DNA of 64,000 nucleotides from assembly GCF_001542405.1 (NCBI RefSeq), contig NZ_LNCD01000012.1:58105-122104 (forward strand), read 5' to 3'. Position 1 is the first letter of the stretch; every line of letters starts with the position of its first letter. The DNA is from Rhizobium altiplani (GTDB lineage: Bacteria; Pseudomonadota; Alphaproteobacteria; Rhizobiales; Rhizobiaceae). A model generated the notes under the pieces. The model ran no database searches and was not told where the DNA came from. It was given only the letters and a program-made list of their open reading frames with translations. Shown one piece after another: positions 29,707 through 40,281 of the stretch. The position numbers were made by a program, and so were the translations under genes.

Positions 29707-29789
29707 CAGGTCTTTGCGGGTTCTAGTTGACATATCCGGCCGAAAGGAGAAGGAAGGTTCAACTATGTCTATCCTGCGAATGAATTGAG

Positions 29790-30935
29790 ATGATCGAAAC
29801 TACCGCCGATTTGGAGGCGGCCTGCAAAGAGCTGGCCAAGTCAGAATTCATTACCATCGACACCGAGTTTCTCCGAGAGACGACGTTCTGGCCGGAACTC
29901 TGCCTGATCCAGATGGCAAGCCCGACGACCGAGGTGCTGGTCGACCCGCTCGCCAAGGGCCTCGACCTCCGGCCGTTCTTCGAGTTGATGGCCAATCCGG
30001 CCGTCCTAAAGGTCTTCCATGCCGCGCGCCAGGATATCGAAATCATCTACAACCGCGGCGGACTGATCCCGCATCCGATCTTCGATACGCAGGTTGCCGC
30101 GATGGTTTGCGGTTTCGGCGACTCGGTCTCGTACGATCAGCTGGTCAGCCGCACAAAGGGCGTTCAGATCGACAAGTCCTCGCGCTTCACCGACTGGAGC
30201 CGCCGGCCGCTTTCTGAAAAGCAGCTGGACTATGCGCTTGCCGACGTGACGCATCTGCGCGACGTCTACCGCTATCTCAAATCCGAGCTGGAACGCGAAG
30301 GGCGATCCTCCTGGCTCCGAGAGGAGATGGACATCCTCGAGGCGCGCGAGACCTATGACATGCATCCTGATGATGCGTGGCAGCGCCTGAAAATGCGCCT
30401 GCGCAAGCCACAGGAGCTTGCCATCCTGAAATATGTCGCCGCCTGGCGCGAGCGCGAGGCCCGCTCCCGCAACGTGCCGCGCTCACGCGTATTGAAGGAT
30501 GACGCGATTTACGAGATCGCCCAGCAGCAACCGAAGGACGCCGAAGGGCTCGGTCGCTTGCGAACGATCCCCAAGGGTTGGGAGCGATCGGCTGCCGGCG
30601 TAGCTGTCATCGACGCCGTCAATGCGGCCCTTGCCTTGCCAAAGGCCGAAATGCCGCACGCCCCGCGGCAGACGCAGCAGCCGGAAGGTGCTGCCGCTGC
30701 CGCCGAACTGCTTAAGGTCCTTTTAAAGCTGATCTCGGAAAAACACGGCGTCGCTCCGAAGGTCATCGCCAACAGCGAGGATCTCGACAGGATCGCAGCG
30801 GAAGGTGAAATGGCAGAGGTCGCGGCGCTGCACGGCTGGCGCCGGGAGCTTTTCGGCGAGCCGGCGCTGCAGCTTATCCAGGGCCAGGTCGCTCTCCGTT
30901 TCGTCGGCAAGAAGGTGGAGACGGTGGCGCTCTAA
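29790..30935 (+). CDS. rnd: Ribonuclease D
   Basis: 3'-5' exonuclease that trims tRNA precursors. The 381-residue protein has the DEDD exonuclease domain (FITIDTEFLRETTFWPELCL, about 20-39; HAARQDIEII; DYALADVTHL) followed by one HRDC domain from about 205 (LKYVAAWREREARSRNVPRSRV) and a C-terminal helical part. All four acidic residues appear. It is alone, 83 bp after the multicopper oxidase gene. Confidence 0.96.
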   Translation: MIETTADLEAACKELAKSEFITIDTEFLRETTFWPELCLIQMASPTTEVLVDPLAKGLDLRPFFELMANPAVLKVFHAARQDIEIIYNRGGLIPHPIFDTQVAAMVCGFGDSVSYDQLVSRTKGVQIDKSSRFTDWSRRPLSEKQLDYALADVTHLRDVYRYLKSELEREGRSSWLREEMDILEARETYDMHPDDAWQRLKMRLRKPQELAILKYVAAWREREARSRNVPRSRVLKDDAIYEIAQQQPKDAEGLGRLRTIPKGWERSAAGVAVIDAVNAALALPKAEMPHAPRQTQQPEGAAAAAELLKVLLKLISEKHGVAPKVIANSEDLDRIAAEGEMAEVAALHGWRRELFGEPALQLIQGQVALRFVGKKVETVAL

Positions 30936-31082
30936 GCGCCATCAAGCGGACTTTTTTCGCGCATAGTCATCGCCAGATCGATTTGATCCAGGGACGCCGG
31001 CTTGGCGCGCCTTTCGGAAGCTCAGTAGTGTTCCTATATGGCTTGAGCACCCCCGGCGACACGGCACCGCGAAAAGGACGAC

Positions 31083-32150
31083 ATGAGGGAAATATCTCCA
31101 GTTCAGAACTGGTTGTTGATCGCGCTTGTTATCGCTGCGAGCGGCGTCCTCTACGACATGCGCTTCTACGGCGGCCATCCCTTCGTGGGCGCAACCTTTG
31201 CGCTGTTCATCGGTATGCCGATCATGGCCTTCGAGCGCAAGGTGATCCTGCGCGGCCTTTACCGGCGCATGCAGGCGTTGCCGACGGTGACGTTCTTCCT
31301 TGCCAAAATCTTCGCCTACGAAATCCTGATGAGCATTGGGTTCGCGGTCGCCGGCCTCTCCATGTGGTGGCTCGGCGTCTTTAGTCCGGCATCTTGGGTC
31401 AATGCCGTTGTTCTGCCCTTCGATGCCTTTCTCTATGCACTCGCCGTCTGTTCGCTCATCATCTTCGTACTGCGCATTCGCGAACTACTGGGGCGCGACA
31501 TCTTCACGAGCATGCTTTTTAGCCGCTACCGGAAGCCGATCAGCGAGGAGCGCGTCTTCTTGTTCATAGACCTGGTGGATTCGACGTCCTTCGCAGAGAA
31601 GCATGGCGACCTCCGCGCGCAGCAGATGCTGAGCTCCCTGTTTGCGGCCTTCGCGGAGCCCGTGAGAAAGCACAGGGGCACCATCGACGACTACATAGGC
31701 GACGCCGCCATCATCAGTTGGCCATTGGAGCGCGGGATCAAGTTCGCGCGATGCGTGAACTGCATCTTCGACATCATCGGAGCGATAGAGGCGGATGCCG
31801 AGAACTGGTTGAAGACATACGGCCAAGTCCCTCGCCTGCGCGCCGCTCTCCACGGCGGTACGGTTATCACGGCCGAAATCGGGGTCGACCATCACAAGAT
31901 CACCTATTTCGGCGACACCGTGAACACCGCCTCCCGACTTGAATCGCTCTCAAAGACGCTGAACCGGTCAGTCCTGATCTCGAGCGACCTCGCCCAGCGG
32001 ATCAAGATGCCGGAGACCATCTCGGCTGAGGATCTTGGAAGCCACGCCGTCAAGGGCCGCGGCCAAAGCCTCGGCATCATTGCTCTTGCCAAGGCGGACA
32101 ACCACAAGACGTCACCAAAGCTTCATGCAAGCGTCAACGCACCGACATGA
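31083..32150 (+). CDS. Membrane-bound class III adenylate/guanylate cyclase
   Basis: Makes a cyclic nucleotide from ATP or GTP. The 355-residue protein has four or five N-terminal membrane helices (about 12-22, 33-48, 70-98, 108-130) and a cytosolic catalytic domain from 157. Metal aspartates are visible at Asp163 (FIDLVDST) and Asp207 (YIGDAAII), and the transition-state pair Asn284 and Arg288 in NTASRLE. It looks catalytically complete. An AAGGAC site precedes the ATG. S. meliloti and relatives encode many such cyclases (family knowledge); the signal sensed is unknown. Confidence 0.93.
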   Translation: MREISPVQNWLLIALVIAASGVLYDMRFYGGHPFVGATFALFIGMPIMAFERKVILRGLYRRMQALPTVTFFLAKIFAYEILMSIGFAVAGLSMWWLGVFSPASWVNAVVLPFDAFLYALAVCSLIIFVLRIRELLGRDIFTSMLFSRYRKPISEERVFLFIDLVDSTSFAEKHGDLRAQQMLSSLFAAFAEPVRKHRGTIDDYIGDAAIISWPLERGIKFARCVNCIFDIIGAIEADAENWLKTYGQVPRLRAALHGGTVITAEIGVDHHKITYFGDTVNTASRLESLSKTLNRSVLISSDLAQRIKMPETISAEDLGSHAVKGRGQSLGIIALAKADNHKTSPKLHASVNAPT

Positions 32151-32195
32151 AAGCCTTGGTATTCGAGACCCGCATTCCAATCATTGGGGGTTTCG

Positions 32196-33554
32196 ATGAA
32201 AAATACTCTTCTTGCTTCTGTTTCATTTCTTTTTTTGATCGCCGGTTCAGCCGCCGCTGACCAGCAGGAATTTCCGGCAAAGCTTGCAAGCCAGGCCATT
32301 CTGCCCGCCAACACGCTCGTGGCGGCTCCCGCCGATGCGCCAGAGTTCCTCAAGCATTCCGGCAAATTCACCACTGCTGACCGCAAGCGCACCGAAGCGC
32401 TCAACAGCGTTCCCGGCAAGGACGGCGCACGCGTGACCGATCTGAAACTGCCCTTCGATGGGCAGCCGATCCAGGGCTTCTCCGGCATCAAGAGCATGCC
32501 GGACGGCACGTTCTGGACGCTCTCGGATAACGGCTTCGGCGCCAAGGCCAACTCCAGCGACGCGATGCTCTTCCTGCATCAGGTCAAGTTCGACTGGCAG
32601 GCCGGCAAGGTCGATGTCGTCAAGAACCTCTTCCTCTCCGATCCGGACAAGAAGGCCCCCTTCCCGATCGTGCTCGAAGGTGCCGAAAACCGCTATCTGA
32701 CGGGTGCGGACTTCGACATCGAATCCGTGCAGCCCGTCGCAAACGGCTTCTGGATCGGCGAAGAATTCGGACCGTACCTTCTCAAGTTCGACACCGAAGG
32801 CCGCCTGACCGACGTTATTGCGACCACGGTCGATGGTAAGCCGGTCATGTCGCCCGACAATCCGGTGCTTTCCATCCAGGCAAACCCGACCGCGAAGACG
32901 CCGGTCTTCAACCTGAAGCGCTCGGGCGGCTTTGAAGGTCTTGCTATGTCCAAGGACGGCAGCAAGCTCTATGGCCTGCTGGAAGGCGCGCTTTATCAGG
33001 ACGACGGCAAGATGGAATCGGTTGACGGCCACACCGCCATCCGCGTCATCGAATTTGACACTGCTTCCAAAAGCTGGACCGGTCGTACGTGGTTCTACCC
33101 CTTCGAAGACAAGGGCGTTTCGATCGGCGACTTCAACATGCTCGATGGCTCGACCGCACTCGTGATCGAGCGCGACAACGGCGCTGGCACCAAGGACAAA
33201 GCCTGCGCCGATCCCAAGCAGCCGAAGCCGGATTGCTTTGAAGCCCCAGCCGAACTCAAGCGCATCTACAAGATCGAATTCAACGACGCCAACGTCGGCA
33301 AGGCTGTTCGCAAGATCGGCTACATCGACCTCCTGAACATCAAGGACCCCGACAACAAGAAGAAAGCCGGCAGCAAGGATGGCGTCTACGACATGCCGTT
33401 CGTGACGATTGAGAACGTCGATCGCGTCGATGCCACGCACATCATCGTCGGCAACGACAACAACCTGCCCTTCTCGGCCGGCCGCGCCGTCGATAAGGCC
33501 GACAACAACGAATTCAGCCTGCTTGAAGTCGGCGAACTTCTGAACGCGAAGTAA
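32196..33554 (+). CDS. Phytase-like esterase (DUF4856/esterase-phytase fold), exported
   Basis: A 452-residue exported protein of the family annotated as esterase-like activity of phytase. The signal peptide (MKNTLLASVSFLFLIAGSAAA, cut before ADQ) is clear. The mature part is a beta-propeller-type fold with repeated G-F-S/W-I-G-E motifs: IQGFSGIKSMPDGTFWTLSD, NGFWIGEEFGPYLLKFD, GGFEGLAMSKDG and DGSTALVIERDNGAG. A cysteine pair lies near the C-terminal part (ACADPKQPKPDC). It acts in the periplasm or outside, on an unknown phosphate ester. Confidence 0.85.
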   Translation: MKNTLLASVSFLFLIAGSAAADQQEFPAKLASQAILPANTLVAAPADAPEFLKHSGKFTTADRKRTEALNSVPGKDGARVTDLKLPFDGQPIQGFSGIKSMPDGTFWTLSDNGFGAKANSSDAMLFLHQVKFDWQAGKVDVVKNLFLSDPDKKAPFPIVLEGAENRYLTGADFDIESVQPVANGFWIGEEFGPYLLKFDTEGRLTDVIATTVDGKPVMSPDNPVLSIQANPTAKTPVFNLKRSGGFEGLAMSKDGSKLYGLLEGALYQDDGKMESVDGHTAIRVIEFDTASKSWTGRTWFYPFEDKGVSIGDFNMLDGSTALVIERDNGAGTKDKACADPKQPKPDCFEAPAELKRIYKIEFNDANVGKAVRKIGYIDLLNIKDPDNKKKAGSKDGVYDMPFVTIENVDRVDATHIIVGNDNNLPFSAGRAVDKADNNEFSLLEVGELLNAK

Positions 33555-33571
33555 GTCTCGGGCTTCGCCAA

Positions 33572-33599
33572 GAAGCCCCGCTCGGAAGGGCGGGGCTTC
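33572..33599. terminator. Terminator-like hairpin, phytase-like gene / ydeI
   Basis: GAAGCCCCGC (33572-33581) pairs with GCGGGGCTTC (33590-33599) between convergent genes. The stem is strong but the T-run is poor. Confidence 0.6.
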
Positions 33600-33641
33600 A
33601 TTGACCGGAATGCTCGATCTACGGACGTTCGAAAGTTCGGC

Positions 33642-34262
33642 TCAGCGCTCGGTCGCGCCCTTTCCGGCGATAATGTGATCGCGAAACTTCACAATGCGTG
33701 ACGTGCGCGTAACGGACGTCTTTGCCCCGCTGAGATTGATCACGTAGCTCTTCTGTCGCCCGGGCGTCAATTCGTGAAAGGCTTCTGCAAGTTCAGGGTC
33801 GGAATCCAATGCCTCGACCAACTCGTCAGGCAATTCGAGTTCGCTTTCTTCCTTTGGCGGTTTAATGCCTGCCTCTGCATATCCCATCGCCTCCTTAAGG
33901 TAGGACAGGATGACAGGTTCCATCTTTGCCACTTGGGCGTTGTCCACAAAGCGGATCATGTCGGGATGCCGGGTATTCGGCCCCTGCTTCTCGAGAACGC
34001 CTTCGGGATCGTTCATGAGCGCTGCGTTGAAGAAAGTGGCGCGAAAGTCGCTACGAAAGGCACCGAGGATCACGATATTACGGCCTTCGTGCATGTAGCA
34101 GGGATGCGCCCATTTCACCGTCTCGACGAGCCCGGCCTCGAGGCAAATTCGGCGAAGGTCGTTCAGGCCGTCGATCCATTGCCGCGTCGAACAGTCCGGA
34201 GTCGCAAAGCGCTCGCAGCGTCCGCATCCCTTCGTGAAGAAGTCCTCGATATCTGTGATCAT
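33642..34262 (-). CDS. YdeI/OmpD-associated family protein (DUF1801)
   Basis: A 206-residue cytosolic protein with an N-terminal DUF1801-type fold (TVKWAHPCYMHEGRNIVILGAF, about 48-69) and a C-terminal OmdA segment (PELAEAFHELTPGRQKSYVINLSGAK, starting near 155). Family members are of uncertain function; some affect polymyxin or iron responses. The N-terminus holds a cysteine pair (GCGRC). Convergent with the phytase-like gene. Confidence 0.85.
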   Translation of the reverse strand: MITDIEDFFTKGCGRCERFATPDCSTRQWIDGLNDLRRICLEAGLVETVKWAHPCYMHEGRNIVILGAFRSDFRATFFNAALMNDPEGVLEKQGPNTRHPDMIRFVDNAQVAKMEPVILSYLKEAMGYAEAGIKPPKEESELELPDELVEALDSDPELAEAFHELTPGRQKSYVINLSGAKTSVTRTSRIVKFRDHIIAGKGATER

Positions 34263-34469
34263 GTCTCTGCCCGCATTTCGTTTGTGTCATTGGCCAGTTG
34301 AAGCATGTCAAACAGATACGTCAACCTAGCCGATAGCCGCCGGACTGCGCTACGCTGCATGCATCGGCAATATTTGCGGGCCAGGCATCGGGGCATGCGG
34401 TCTCCCGCTATCCGCAGCGCCAGCCTTCTGATCACCGGACGTCGATGGGCCATCCGTTGGTCGGGTTTC

Positions 34470-34487
34470 GCGGAACGTCAGTTCCGC
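34470..34487 (-). terminator. Hairpin after ppx
   Basis: GCGGAAC and GTTCCGC form a perfect stem with a GTCA/TGAC loop, just after the ppx stop. The T-run is lacking, so it may be a 3' end stem rather than a full terminator. Confidence 0.4.
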
Positions 34488-34495
34488 GCCGAGTG

Positions 34496-36019
34496 CTATT
34501 CGAAGCGGAAAGCCAGACGCTTGTCCGCCAGCTTGGCAAGCTGCTGCAGCCGGCCATCGAGACGCTCACCTGCAAAGTCGTGATATTCCGCCGGCACTAC
34601 GAACTCCAGGTCGAGATCGGGCTTGGACGATTTCTGGAAGGTGAGATTGCGCACGACGCCGGGCATCGATGCCGAAAAGAGATAGACGACACGCAGCAGG
34701 CCGCCGAGGAGCTTGGCGCGCTCGATAAATCGCGACGTTGCGATCGTACCAAGAGGCCCCGTGGCGCCGTCGTCATAAGGCCCTTCGAACCTGTAGTAGT
34801 TCGTCAGCGCAATGAAGGCGCGGCCAGGATGGCTGATGCCGACAAAGGATGAGTGAGCGATAATGTTCAGCGCCTGCAGGCCGCGGTAATCGGGATGCGC
34901 GCGCCAGCTGATGTCGGCAAGCAGACACGCAGCCTGGCGATAGCGCGCCTCCTCTTCCGTCTCCGTGATGCCGAAATAGGGCATCATGCGGCCCGTCCAG
35001 TCCGCCAGCTCCCTGGCGTGTTCCGGCGAACGGGCGCGCAGAATGGCGAGTTCGCCAGCGGCCGCCAGCAGTGGATCGCTGCGGCGCTCGCTCTCGGAGA
35101 GCAATGAATAGAGGTAGCCTTCGCGCACGCCCTGCCCCGAGAACGAGATGACAGACGGTTTCATCGCGGTCAGGACTTCCTTCATGGCAACCGCGCCGAA
35201 GGGAAGCAGCGCGCGGCGATGCTTCGAAACGGCCATCCACGCAGGATCCTTCGAGTCCTTGGCAATCTCCACCTGATCGAGGAATTGCATCATTGCATCG
35301 AACGGAACCTCATAACCCTGCATCATGTGCAGCGGATATTCCGTCATTTCCATGTGCAGCTTCGCGATGTTTCGCCAGGTACCGCCAACGGCATAGAAAG
35401 TGCGCCCAGCCCCCTTCGCCAGCAGCTTGGAACTTGTTTTCACATGCTTGCGAGCAAACGTCCTGGCCTTCTCCATCGAGCCGCCGGCATATTCGGACAG
35501 ACGAAGCCCACCGAGCGGCAAGGTAACCCCCTTGCCGACTTCCTTGCCCTTGATGTCAATCAATTCCAACGAACCGCCGCCGAGGTCACCGGCAATACCG
35601 TCTGGCGCATAGAAGCCGCTGACAATGCCGAGGGCGGAGAATTTCGCCTCTTCCTCGCCGGATAGAACACGGACCTTGCGCTGAAGAATGGTCTCGGCCT
35701 GATGGATGAAGTCGGGGCCGTTCGATGCTTCGCGGGCAGCCGCGGTCGCGAGAACGTACATGGTGGCAGCGCGCGCCTGATCGGACAAAGCCTTGAACCG
35801 GTGCAAAGCCGCCAGAGCGCGCTCGACGCTTGCCTCGTCCATCTTTCCGGTCAGCGCGATGCCCCGTCCGAGGCCGCACAACACCTTTTCGTTGAAAAGG
35901 ATCGTCGGCGATCGGGACATGCCTTCATAGATGACCACACGGATCGAGTTCGACCCGATGTCGACGACGGAGACCGGGGCAATACCGGGAAGGCGCCCCT
36001 GGGCTTCTGATTCAACCAT
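34496..36019 (-). CDS. ppx: Exopolyphosphatase / Ppx-GppA phosphatase
   Basis: Degrades polyphosphate (and possibly pppGpp). The 507-residue protein belongs to the ASKHA fold: N-terminal VSVVDIGSNSIRVVIYEG (about 17-34), the second phosphate loop near GDLGGGSLELIDI, and a C-terminal HD-like helical region typical of longer rhizobial Ppx. It starts 13 bp after ppk, so synthesis and breakdown of polyphosphate are in one transcript. Ppx and GppA cannot be separated by sequence alone. Confidence 0.93.
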   Translation of the reverse strand: MVESEAQGRLPGIAPVSVVDIGSNSIRVVIYEGMSRSPTILFNEKVLCGLGRGIALTGKMDEASVERALAALHRFKALSDQARAATMYVLATAAAREASNGPDFIHQAETILQRKVRVLSGEEEAKFSALGIVSGFYAPDGIAGDLGGGSLELIDIKGKEVGKGVTLPLGGLRLSEYAGGSMEKARTFARKHVKTSSKLLAKGAGRTFYAVGGTWRNIAKLHMEMTEYPLHMMQGYEVPFDAMMQFLDQVEIAKDSKDPAWMAVSKHRRALLPFGAVAMKEVLTAMKPSVISFSGQGVREGYLYSLLSESERRSDPLLAAAGELAILRARSPEHARELADWTGRMMPYFGITETEEEARYRQAACLLADISWRAHPDYRGLQALNIIAHSSFVGISHPGRAFIALTNYYRFEGPYDDGATGPLGTIATSRFIERAKLLGGLLRVVYLFSASMPGVVRNLTFQKSSKPDLDLEFVVPAEYHDFAGERLDGRLQQLAKLADKRLAFRFE

Positions 36020-36031
36020 GCAGGTCCAATA

Positions 36032-38257
36032 TTACTTGTTGTTTCGGCCAGAAAGCAGACCGGCGATCAGCTTGGGTGCACTGGATTTCAAGGCTTCGCC
36101 ACGGCCGGACAGGCTGGGGTTGGTCATGAAATACTGCTGCGCATTGAACGGCTCTTCGCCCTTGCGCACTTCCATGCGCCTTGACGTTCCGTCGGGCAAT
36201 ATCTCGTAGCTTTGCTGGTTGTCAATGATATTGCCGAGCATAATCTGTGACAGGACCTGCTCGTGAACCGTCGGATTCTTCAAGGGCACCAGCGTTTCGA
36301 CCCGGCGATCGAGGTTACGCGGCATCATGTCGGCCGAGCCGATATAGACCAGCGCCTTGTCCGACGGCAGCCCGTGACCATTGCCGAAGCAGAAGATGCG
36401 GCTATGCTCCAGGAAACGGCCTACGATCGATTTCACGCGGATATTTTCAGAGAGACCGGCAACTTGTGGACGCAGGCAGCAGATGCCGCGGATCACGAGA
36501 TCGATCTCAACGCCGGCGCGGCTTGCCGTGTAGAGCGCGTCGATGATCTCCGGGTCGACAAGCGAATTCATCTTCATCCAGATCGCCGCCGGCGCACCAC
36601 CCTTGGCGTGTTTGATCTCCTCGTCGATGTGACGAAGGATTCGGGTGCGTAGCGTGTAAGGCGAGACCGCAAGCTTCATGCTTTCTTCCGGTTCGCCATA
36701 GCCGGTAATGAAGTTGAAGATGTTCGCCATGTCGTGGGCGACCACCGGATTGCACGTGAAGAACGACAGGTCGGTATAGATCTTCGCGGTGACCGGATGA
36801 TAGTTACCGGTGCCGAGATGGCAGTAGCTGCGCAGCTTGCCCTCTTCCCGCCGGACGATCAGCGACATCTTGGCGTGGGTCTTGAGCTCGATGAAACCGA
36901 AAACGACCTGTACGCCGGCGCGCTCCAGATCGCGGGCCCAGCGAATATTTGCCTCTTCGTCGAACCGTGCCTTCAGCTCCACCAGAGCGGTGACAGACTT
37001 CCCGGATTCGGCCGCGTCGATCAGCGCACGCACAATCGGGCTGTCGTTCGACGTGCGGTAGAGCGTCTGCTTTATCGCCAGGACGTCAGGATCGCGCGCA
37101 GCCTGGAGCAGGAACTGGACCACCACGTCGAAAGACTCGTAGGGATGGTGAACCACCATGTCCTTTTCGCGGATGGCAGCGAAGCAGTCGCCGGCGTGCT
37201 CGCGGACGCGTTCGGGAAATCGCGCATTGTAGGGGGGAAATCGAAGGTCGTCGCGCGGTGCCTTGGTGATCTCGGAGAGAGTGTTCAACGCAAGGAGGCC
37301 CGGCAAAACCGCGACGCGATTGTCGGGAACGTTCAGCGCCTGCACGACGAACTGGCGCAACGACGCCGGCATTTCGGAATCGGTCTCGATGCGGATCACC
37401 GATCCACGGCGGCGGCGCTTCAGCGCGGTTTCGAAGAAGCGCACGAGGTCTTCGGCCTCTTCCTCGACTTCGATATCGCTGTCGCGGATGATCCGGAACG
37501 TACCCGAGCCCTGCACTTCGTAGCCGGGATAGAGCCGGTGAATGAAGACGTTCGTCACGTCCTCAAGCGTGATGTAGCGGATCGTATTGCGATCATCCGG
37601 CAGGCGAACGAAGCGGTCGAGAGCCGGAGGCAGGCGCAGCAGCGCTGTCATCGGTTCGCGGCCGCTCTTGCTGACAAGCTGCAGGCCGATCGAGAAGCCG
37701 AGGTTCGGGATGAAGGGGAACGGATGCGCCGGGTCGATGGACAGCGGTGTCAACACCGGGAAGATCGCCTGCTCGAATTCTGTCGCGAGCCACGCGCGAT
37801 CGGATTCGCTGAGAGCTCCCGGACGCACGATCAGGATGTCTTCCTTGGCAAGGTACTGCTGGAGCACGGCCAGCGATGCCTGCTGCTCCATCTGCAGATT
37901 GTCGATCTCCTGGAGGATAGCATCGAGCTGTTCGGCCGGCGTCTTGCCGTCCGGCGAGCGCATCATAATATTCTGACGTACCTGCCCTTCCAGACCGGCA
38001 ACGCGCACCATGAAGAATTCGTCGAGGTTTGCGGCCGAGATCGACAGGAAGCGGACCCGCTCGAGCAGGGGATGCTCAGTGTTCAGCGTTTCCTCGAGAA
38101 CACGGCGATTGAACTGCAACCATGAGAACTCGCGGTTGATGAAGCGCTCGGGGCTGGCCAACAGTTCTTCTAGCGAAGGCGCAGTCTCATCGGTTTCCGG
38201 AGTGGGTTCGTGATGCTCCGTGACTGCGCTGTCCATGGTCTGATTGTCCCGTTTCAT
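36032..38257 (-). CDS. ppk: Polyphosphate kinase 1
   Basis: Polymerises phosphate from ATP into polyphosphate. The 741-residue protein contains the N-terminal helical domain ([18 protein letters not shown]), the head domain and two phospholipase-D-like domains with [18 protein letters not shown] followed by [14 protein letters not shown], and the autophosphorylation-site region [10 protein letters not shown]. The length is normal. It lies upstream of ppx (13 bp) and 44 bp after hdaA. Confidence 0.97.
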   Translation of the reverse strand: MKRDNQTMDSAVTEHHEPTPETDETAPSLEELLASPERFINREFSWLQFNRRVLEETLNTEHPLLERVRFLSISAANLDEFFMVRVAGLEGQVRQNIMMRSPDGKTPAEQLDAILQEIDNLQMEQQASLAVLQQYLAKEDILIVRPGALSESDRAWLATEFEQAIFPVLTPLSIDPAHPFPFIPNLGFSIGLQLVSKSGREPMTALLRLPPALDRFVRLPDDRNTIRYITLEDVTNVFIHRLYPGYEVQGSGTFRIIRDSDIEVEEEAEDLVRFFETALKRRRRGSVIRIETDSEMPASLRQFVVQALNVPDNRVAVLPGLLALNTLSEITKAPRDDLRFPPYNARFPERVREHAGDCFAAIREKDMVVHHPYESFDVVVQFLLQAARDPDVLAIKQTLYRTSNDSPIVRALIDAAESGKSVTALVELKARFDEEANIRWARDLERAGVQVVFGFIELKTHAKMSLIVRREEGKLRSYCHLGTGNYHPVTAKIYTDLSFFTCNPVVAHDMANIFNFITGYGEPEESMKLAVSPYTLRTRILRHIDEEIKHAKGGAPAAIWMKMNSLVDPEIIDALYTASRAGVEIDLVIRGICCLRPQVAGLSENIRVKSIVGRFLEHSRIFCFGNGHGLPSDKALVYIGSADMMPRNLDRRVETLVPLKNPTVHEQVLSQIMLGNIIDNQQSYEILPDGTSRRMEVRKGEEPFNAQQYFMTNPSLSGRGEALKSSAPKLIAGLLSGRNNK

Positions 38258-38301
38258 TCGGCCAAGCGAATTATATCAGTTTCACGACGGAACTGTGACA
38301 G

Positions 38302-39015
38302 TCAATCCGACGGTTCCGAATTACCCAATTCATTCAACACTTCAGCGGCCAGAGCTCGGGTAATCTTTGTGCCGCGAGAGAGGGCGAGCCGGTCCAGCCT
38401 GTCGACGATCGTCTGAGCCGTATTCAGCGATCGTTCCATCCTGACAACGATATAGAGGACCAGTTTGTCATCAATATAAAGCTGGCGGTCTGCAAACAAC
38501 TTTACCATGACCTGCGACAGCAGTTCCTCGTCCGGCTCGCCAATCTCGACGACGGTCGCGGCCTTGAGGCGCGAGCGCAAATCCGGCAGCTCCACCGGCC
38601 ACGACATGGGCCAGAGGCGGCTTGTCATCAGAAGGCTGTGGCCGTTCTCCCGCACGCTGTTGATGACATGGAAGAGTTCGTTGTCATCGAACCCTACCCG
38701 ATCGACATCCTCGAAAAGCACGGGACCGTTCGCCGCATCAATAGCCGCGTTGGCGCCGGCCTTCGGATGGATCTCTACGGCGCCGCTATGGTCCTTCCAG
38801 ATATTCGCGAGATGCGATTTTCCCGAGCCCACCGGACCGGCGAGGATCACCACGGGAGAAGGCCAATTCGGCCAGGCATCAACGATGGAGACCGCAGCGG
38901 CAAGCCGTTCCGAGATCAAGAGATCATCGCGCCCGGTCGCAGCATCGTGCGAAAAAGCCAAGGGAAGCTGCTCGACGGCGGCGCGCCTTGGACCAGCGTT
39001 TTTCACATCAGTCAT
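38302..39015 (-). CDS. hdaA: DnaA regulatory inactivator Hda-like protein
   Basis: AAA+ protein that, with the sliding clamp, stimulates ATP hydrolysis on DnaA and so limits replication starts. The 237-residue protein has the clamp-binding motif QLPLAF (16-21), Walker A GPVGSGKS (60-67), and lacks the DnaA DNA-binding domain IV, as Hda does. Sensor-like features follow (AQTIVDRLDRLALSRGTKIT). It overlaps perM by 8 bp, so the two are translationally coupled. Confidence 0.92.
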   Translation of the reverse strand: MTDVKNAGPRRAAVEQLPLAFSHDAATGRDDLLISERLAAAVSIVDAWPNWPSPVVILAGPVGSGKSHLANIWKDHSGAVEIHPKAGANAAIDAANGPVLFEDVDRVGFDDNELFHVINSVRENGHSLLMTSRLWPMSWPVELPDLRSRLKAATVVEIGEPDEELLSQVMVKLFADRQLYIDDKLVLYIVVRMERSLNTAQTIVDRLDRLALSRGTKITRALAAEVLNELGNSEPSD

Positions 39016-40132
39016 TGGGATCAGCTTTTGTCTTGCCGACCTGGCCCTCTTTCGAGTGGCCGGCATAAAGATCGCTCTGAAGGTAGCGCGAAAGGGCAAA
39101 GCGGACAAGCACGCCAACGGCCGCTGCCGCCGGTACGGCAACCAGCAGACCGACAAAGCCGAACAGCGCACCAAAGGCAAACAGGGCGAACATCAGCCAC
39201 ACCGGATGCAGCCCGACACTGTGGCCTACCAGTTTCGGCTGCAGGATGTTGCCTTCCATGAATTGGCCACTGAAGAAGACCGCGAGCACCGCGCCGACCC
39301 AGATGTAGTCCGGCCAGAACTGAACGATGGCAACGCCGACGGCAAGAACAAGCCCCACCAAGGAGCCCACATAGGGAATGAAGCTGATCATGCCCGCAAA
39401 CAGGCCGATCAACAGGCCGAAGTTCAAACCGACCAACGACAGGCCAACCGCATACCAGACGCCCAGGATCAGGCAGAGCGAGCCCTGCCCGCGGATGAAC
39501 CCGGCGATCGCCTGATCGATTTCACGCATGATCTGGTGGACGTTCGCCACGTAGTCGCGGGGAATGTACTGATCGACCTTGGCGATCATGCGGTCCCAAT
39601 CAAGCAGCATGTAGAAGGCCACGACGGGCGTAACGATCATCAGCGAGATCACGTTGACGACGGCGAGGCCGGAACTCCAGACCTGGCTGAAGAGACCGGT
39701 GAGCAATCCAAATCCCTGCGACAGAATTTCGGAGAAGTTGTTCTTGATCGTCCCGAGCTGGTTCCTCACCCAATCCGGCATGAGGGAGTTCTGCGAGTTC
39801 GTGATAAATGACTGCAACTGCTCGATGTAGCCCGGCAGGCGACCGGCAAAGTCGCTGAACTGGCTCGCCAAGACCGGTATCAAAATCATCAGGGCCAGCA
39901 CGATCATGATGATGAAGGCGATCAGTATGACGATCGTCGACATGAGGCGGCTCAGCCCAAGGCGTTCCAACCGGTCCGCGACCGGATCGAGGAAATAGGC
40001 CAGTGCCATCCCGGCCAGGAACGGCAACAAGATCGAGCTGAAGATGAAAAGGAAGCCGATGAAGAAGGCAAGCACGATCAGCCAGAAGATCACCTGGCGC
40101 TTCAGACCTGCCCCGCTAACCTGCTGTGGCAT
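39008..40132 (-). CDS. perM: AI-2E family transporter (PerM/YdiK-like)
   Basis: A 374-residue inner-membrane protein with about eight helices of the AI-2 exporter/PerM superfamily. The family hallmark is visible as GMISFIPYVGSLVGLVLAVGV (about 257-277) and the N-terminal PFLAGMALAYFLDPVAD. The start MPQQVS is supported by a GGGGAA ribosome site; a TTG-initiated extension of 30 codons to 40222 exists but would use the region before purM. It is first in the perM-hdaA run (8-bp overlap). Substrate not evident. Confidence 0.92.
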   Translation of the reverse strand: MPQQVSGAGLKRQVIFWLIVLAFFIGFLFIFSSILLPFLAGMALAYFLDPVADRLERLGLSRLMSTIVILIAFIIMIVLALMILIPVLASQFSDFAGRLPGYIEQLQSFITNSQNSLMPDWVRNQLGTIKNNFSEILSQGFGLLTGLFSQVWSSGLAVVNVISLMIVTPVVAFYMLLDWDRMIAKVDQYIPRDYVANVHQIMREIDQAIAGFIRGQGSLCLILGVWYAVGLSLVGLNFGLLIGLFAGMISFIPYVGSLVGLVLAVGVAIVQFWPDYIWVGAVLAVFFSGQFMEGNILQPKLVGHSVGLHPVWLMFALFAFGALFGFVGLLVAVPAAAAVGVLVRFALSRYLQSDLYAGHSKEGQVGKTKADPND

Positions 40133-40281
40133 CACATTCCCCGCTGATCGACTGTCTCGATCTTTCGCATCATACAGATGCAACCTTTCGAGCACATAGG
40201 ATGTGGCCGAGAGAATGGTCAACCCCGGCGCTAAAAATCCAGAGGGCCTGCGTCAAAAGAGCGGGAAATTGGGGCATTTTC

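Noticed and set aside
32247..33440. A 397-codon minus-strand frame opposite the phytase-like gene
   Set aside because: Antisense shadow; the plus-strand gene has signal peptide, ribosome site and family motifs.
34263..34495. A short plus-strand Arg-rich frame between ydeI and ppx
   Set aside because: No ribosome site, no similarity, arginine/serine-rich composition typical of shadow frames.
36734..38125. A 463-codon open frame opposite ppk
   Set aside because: Shadow of the conserved ppk gene in the complementary frame.
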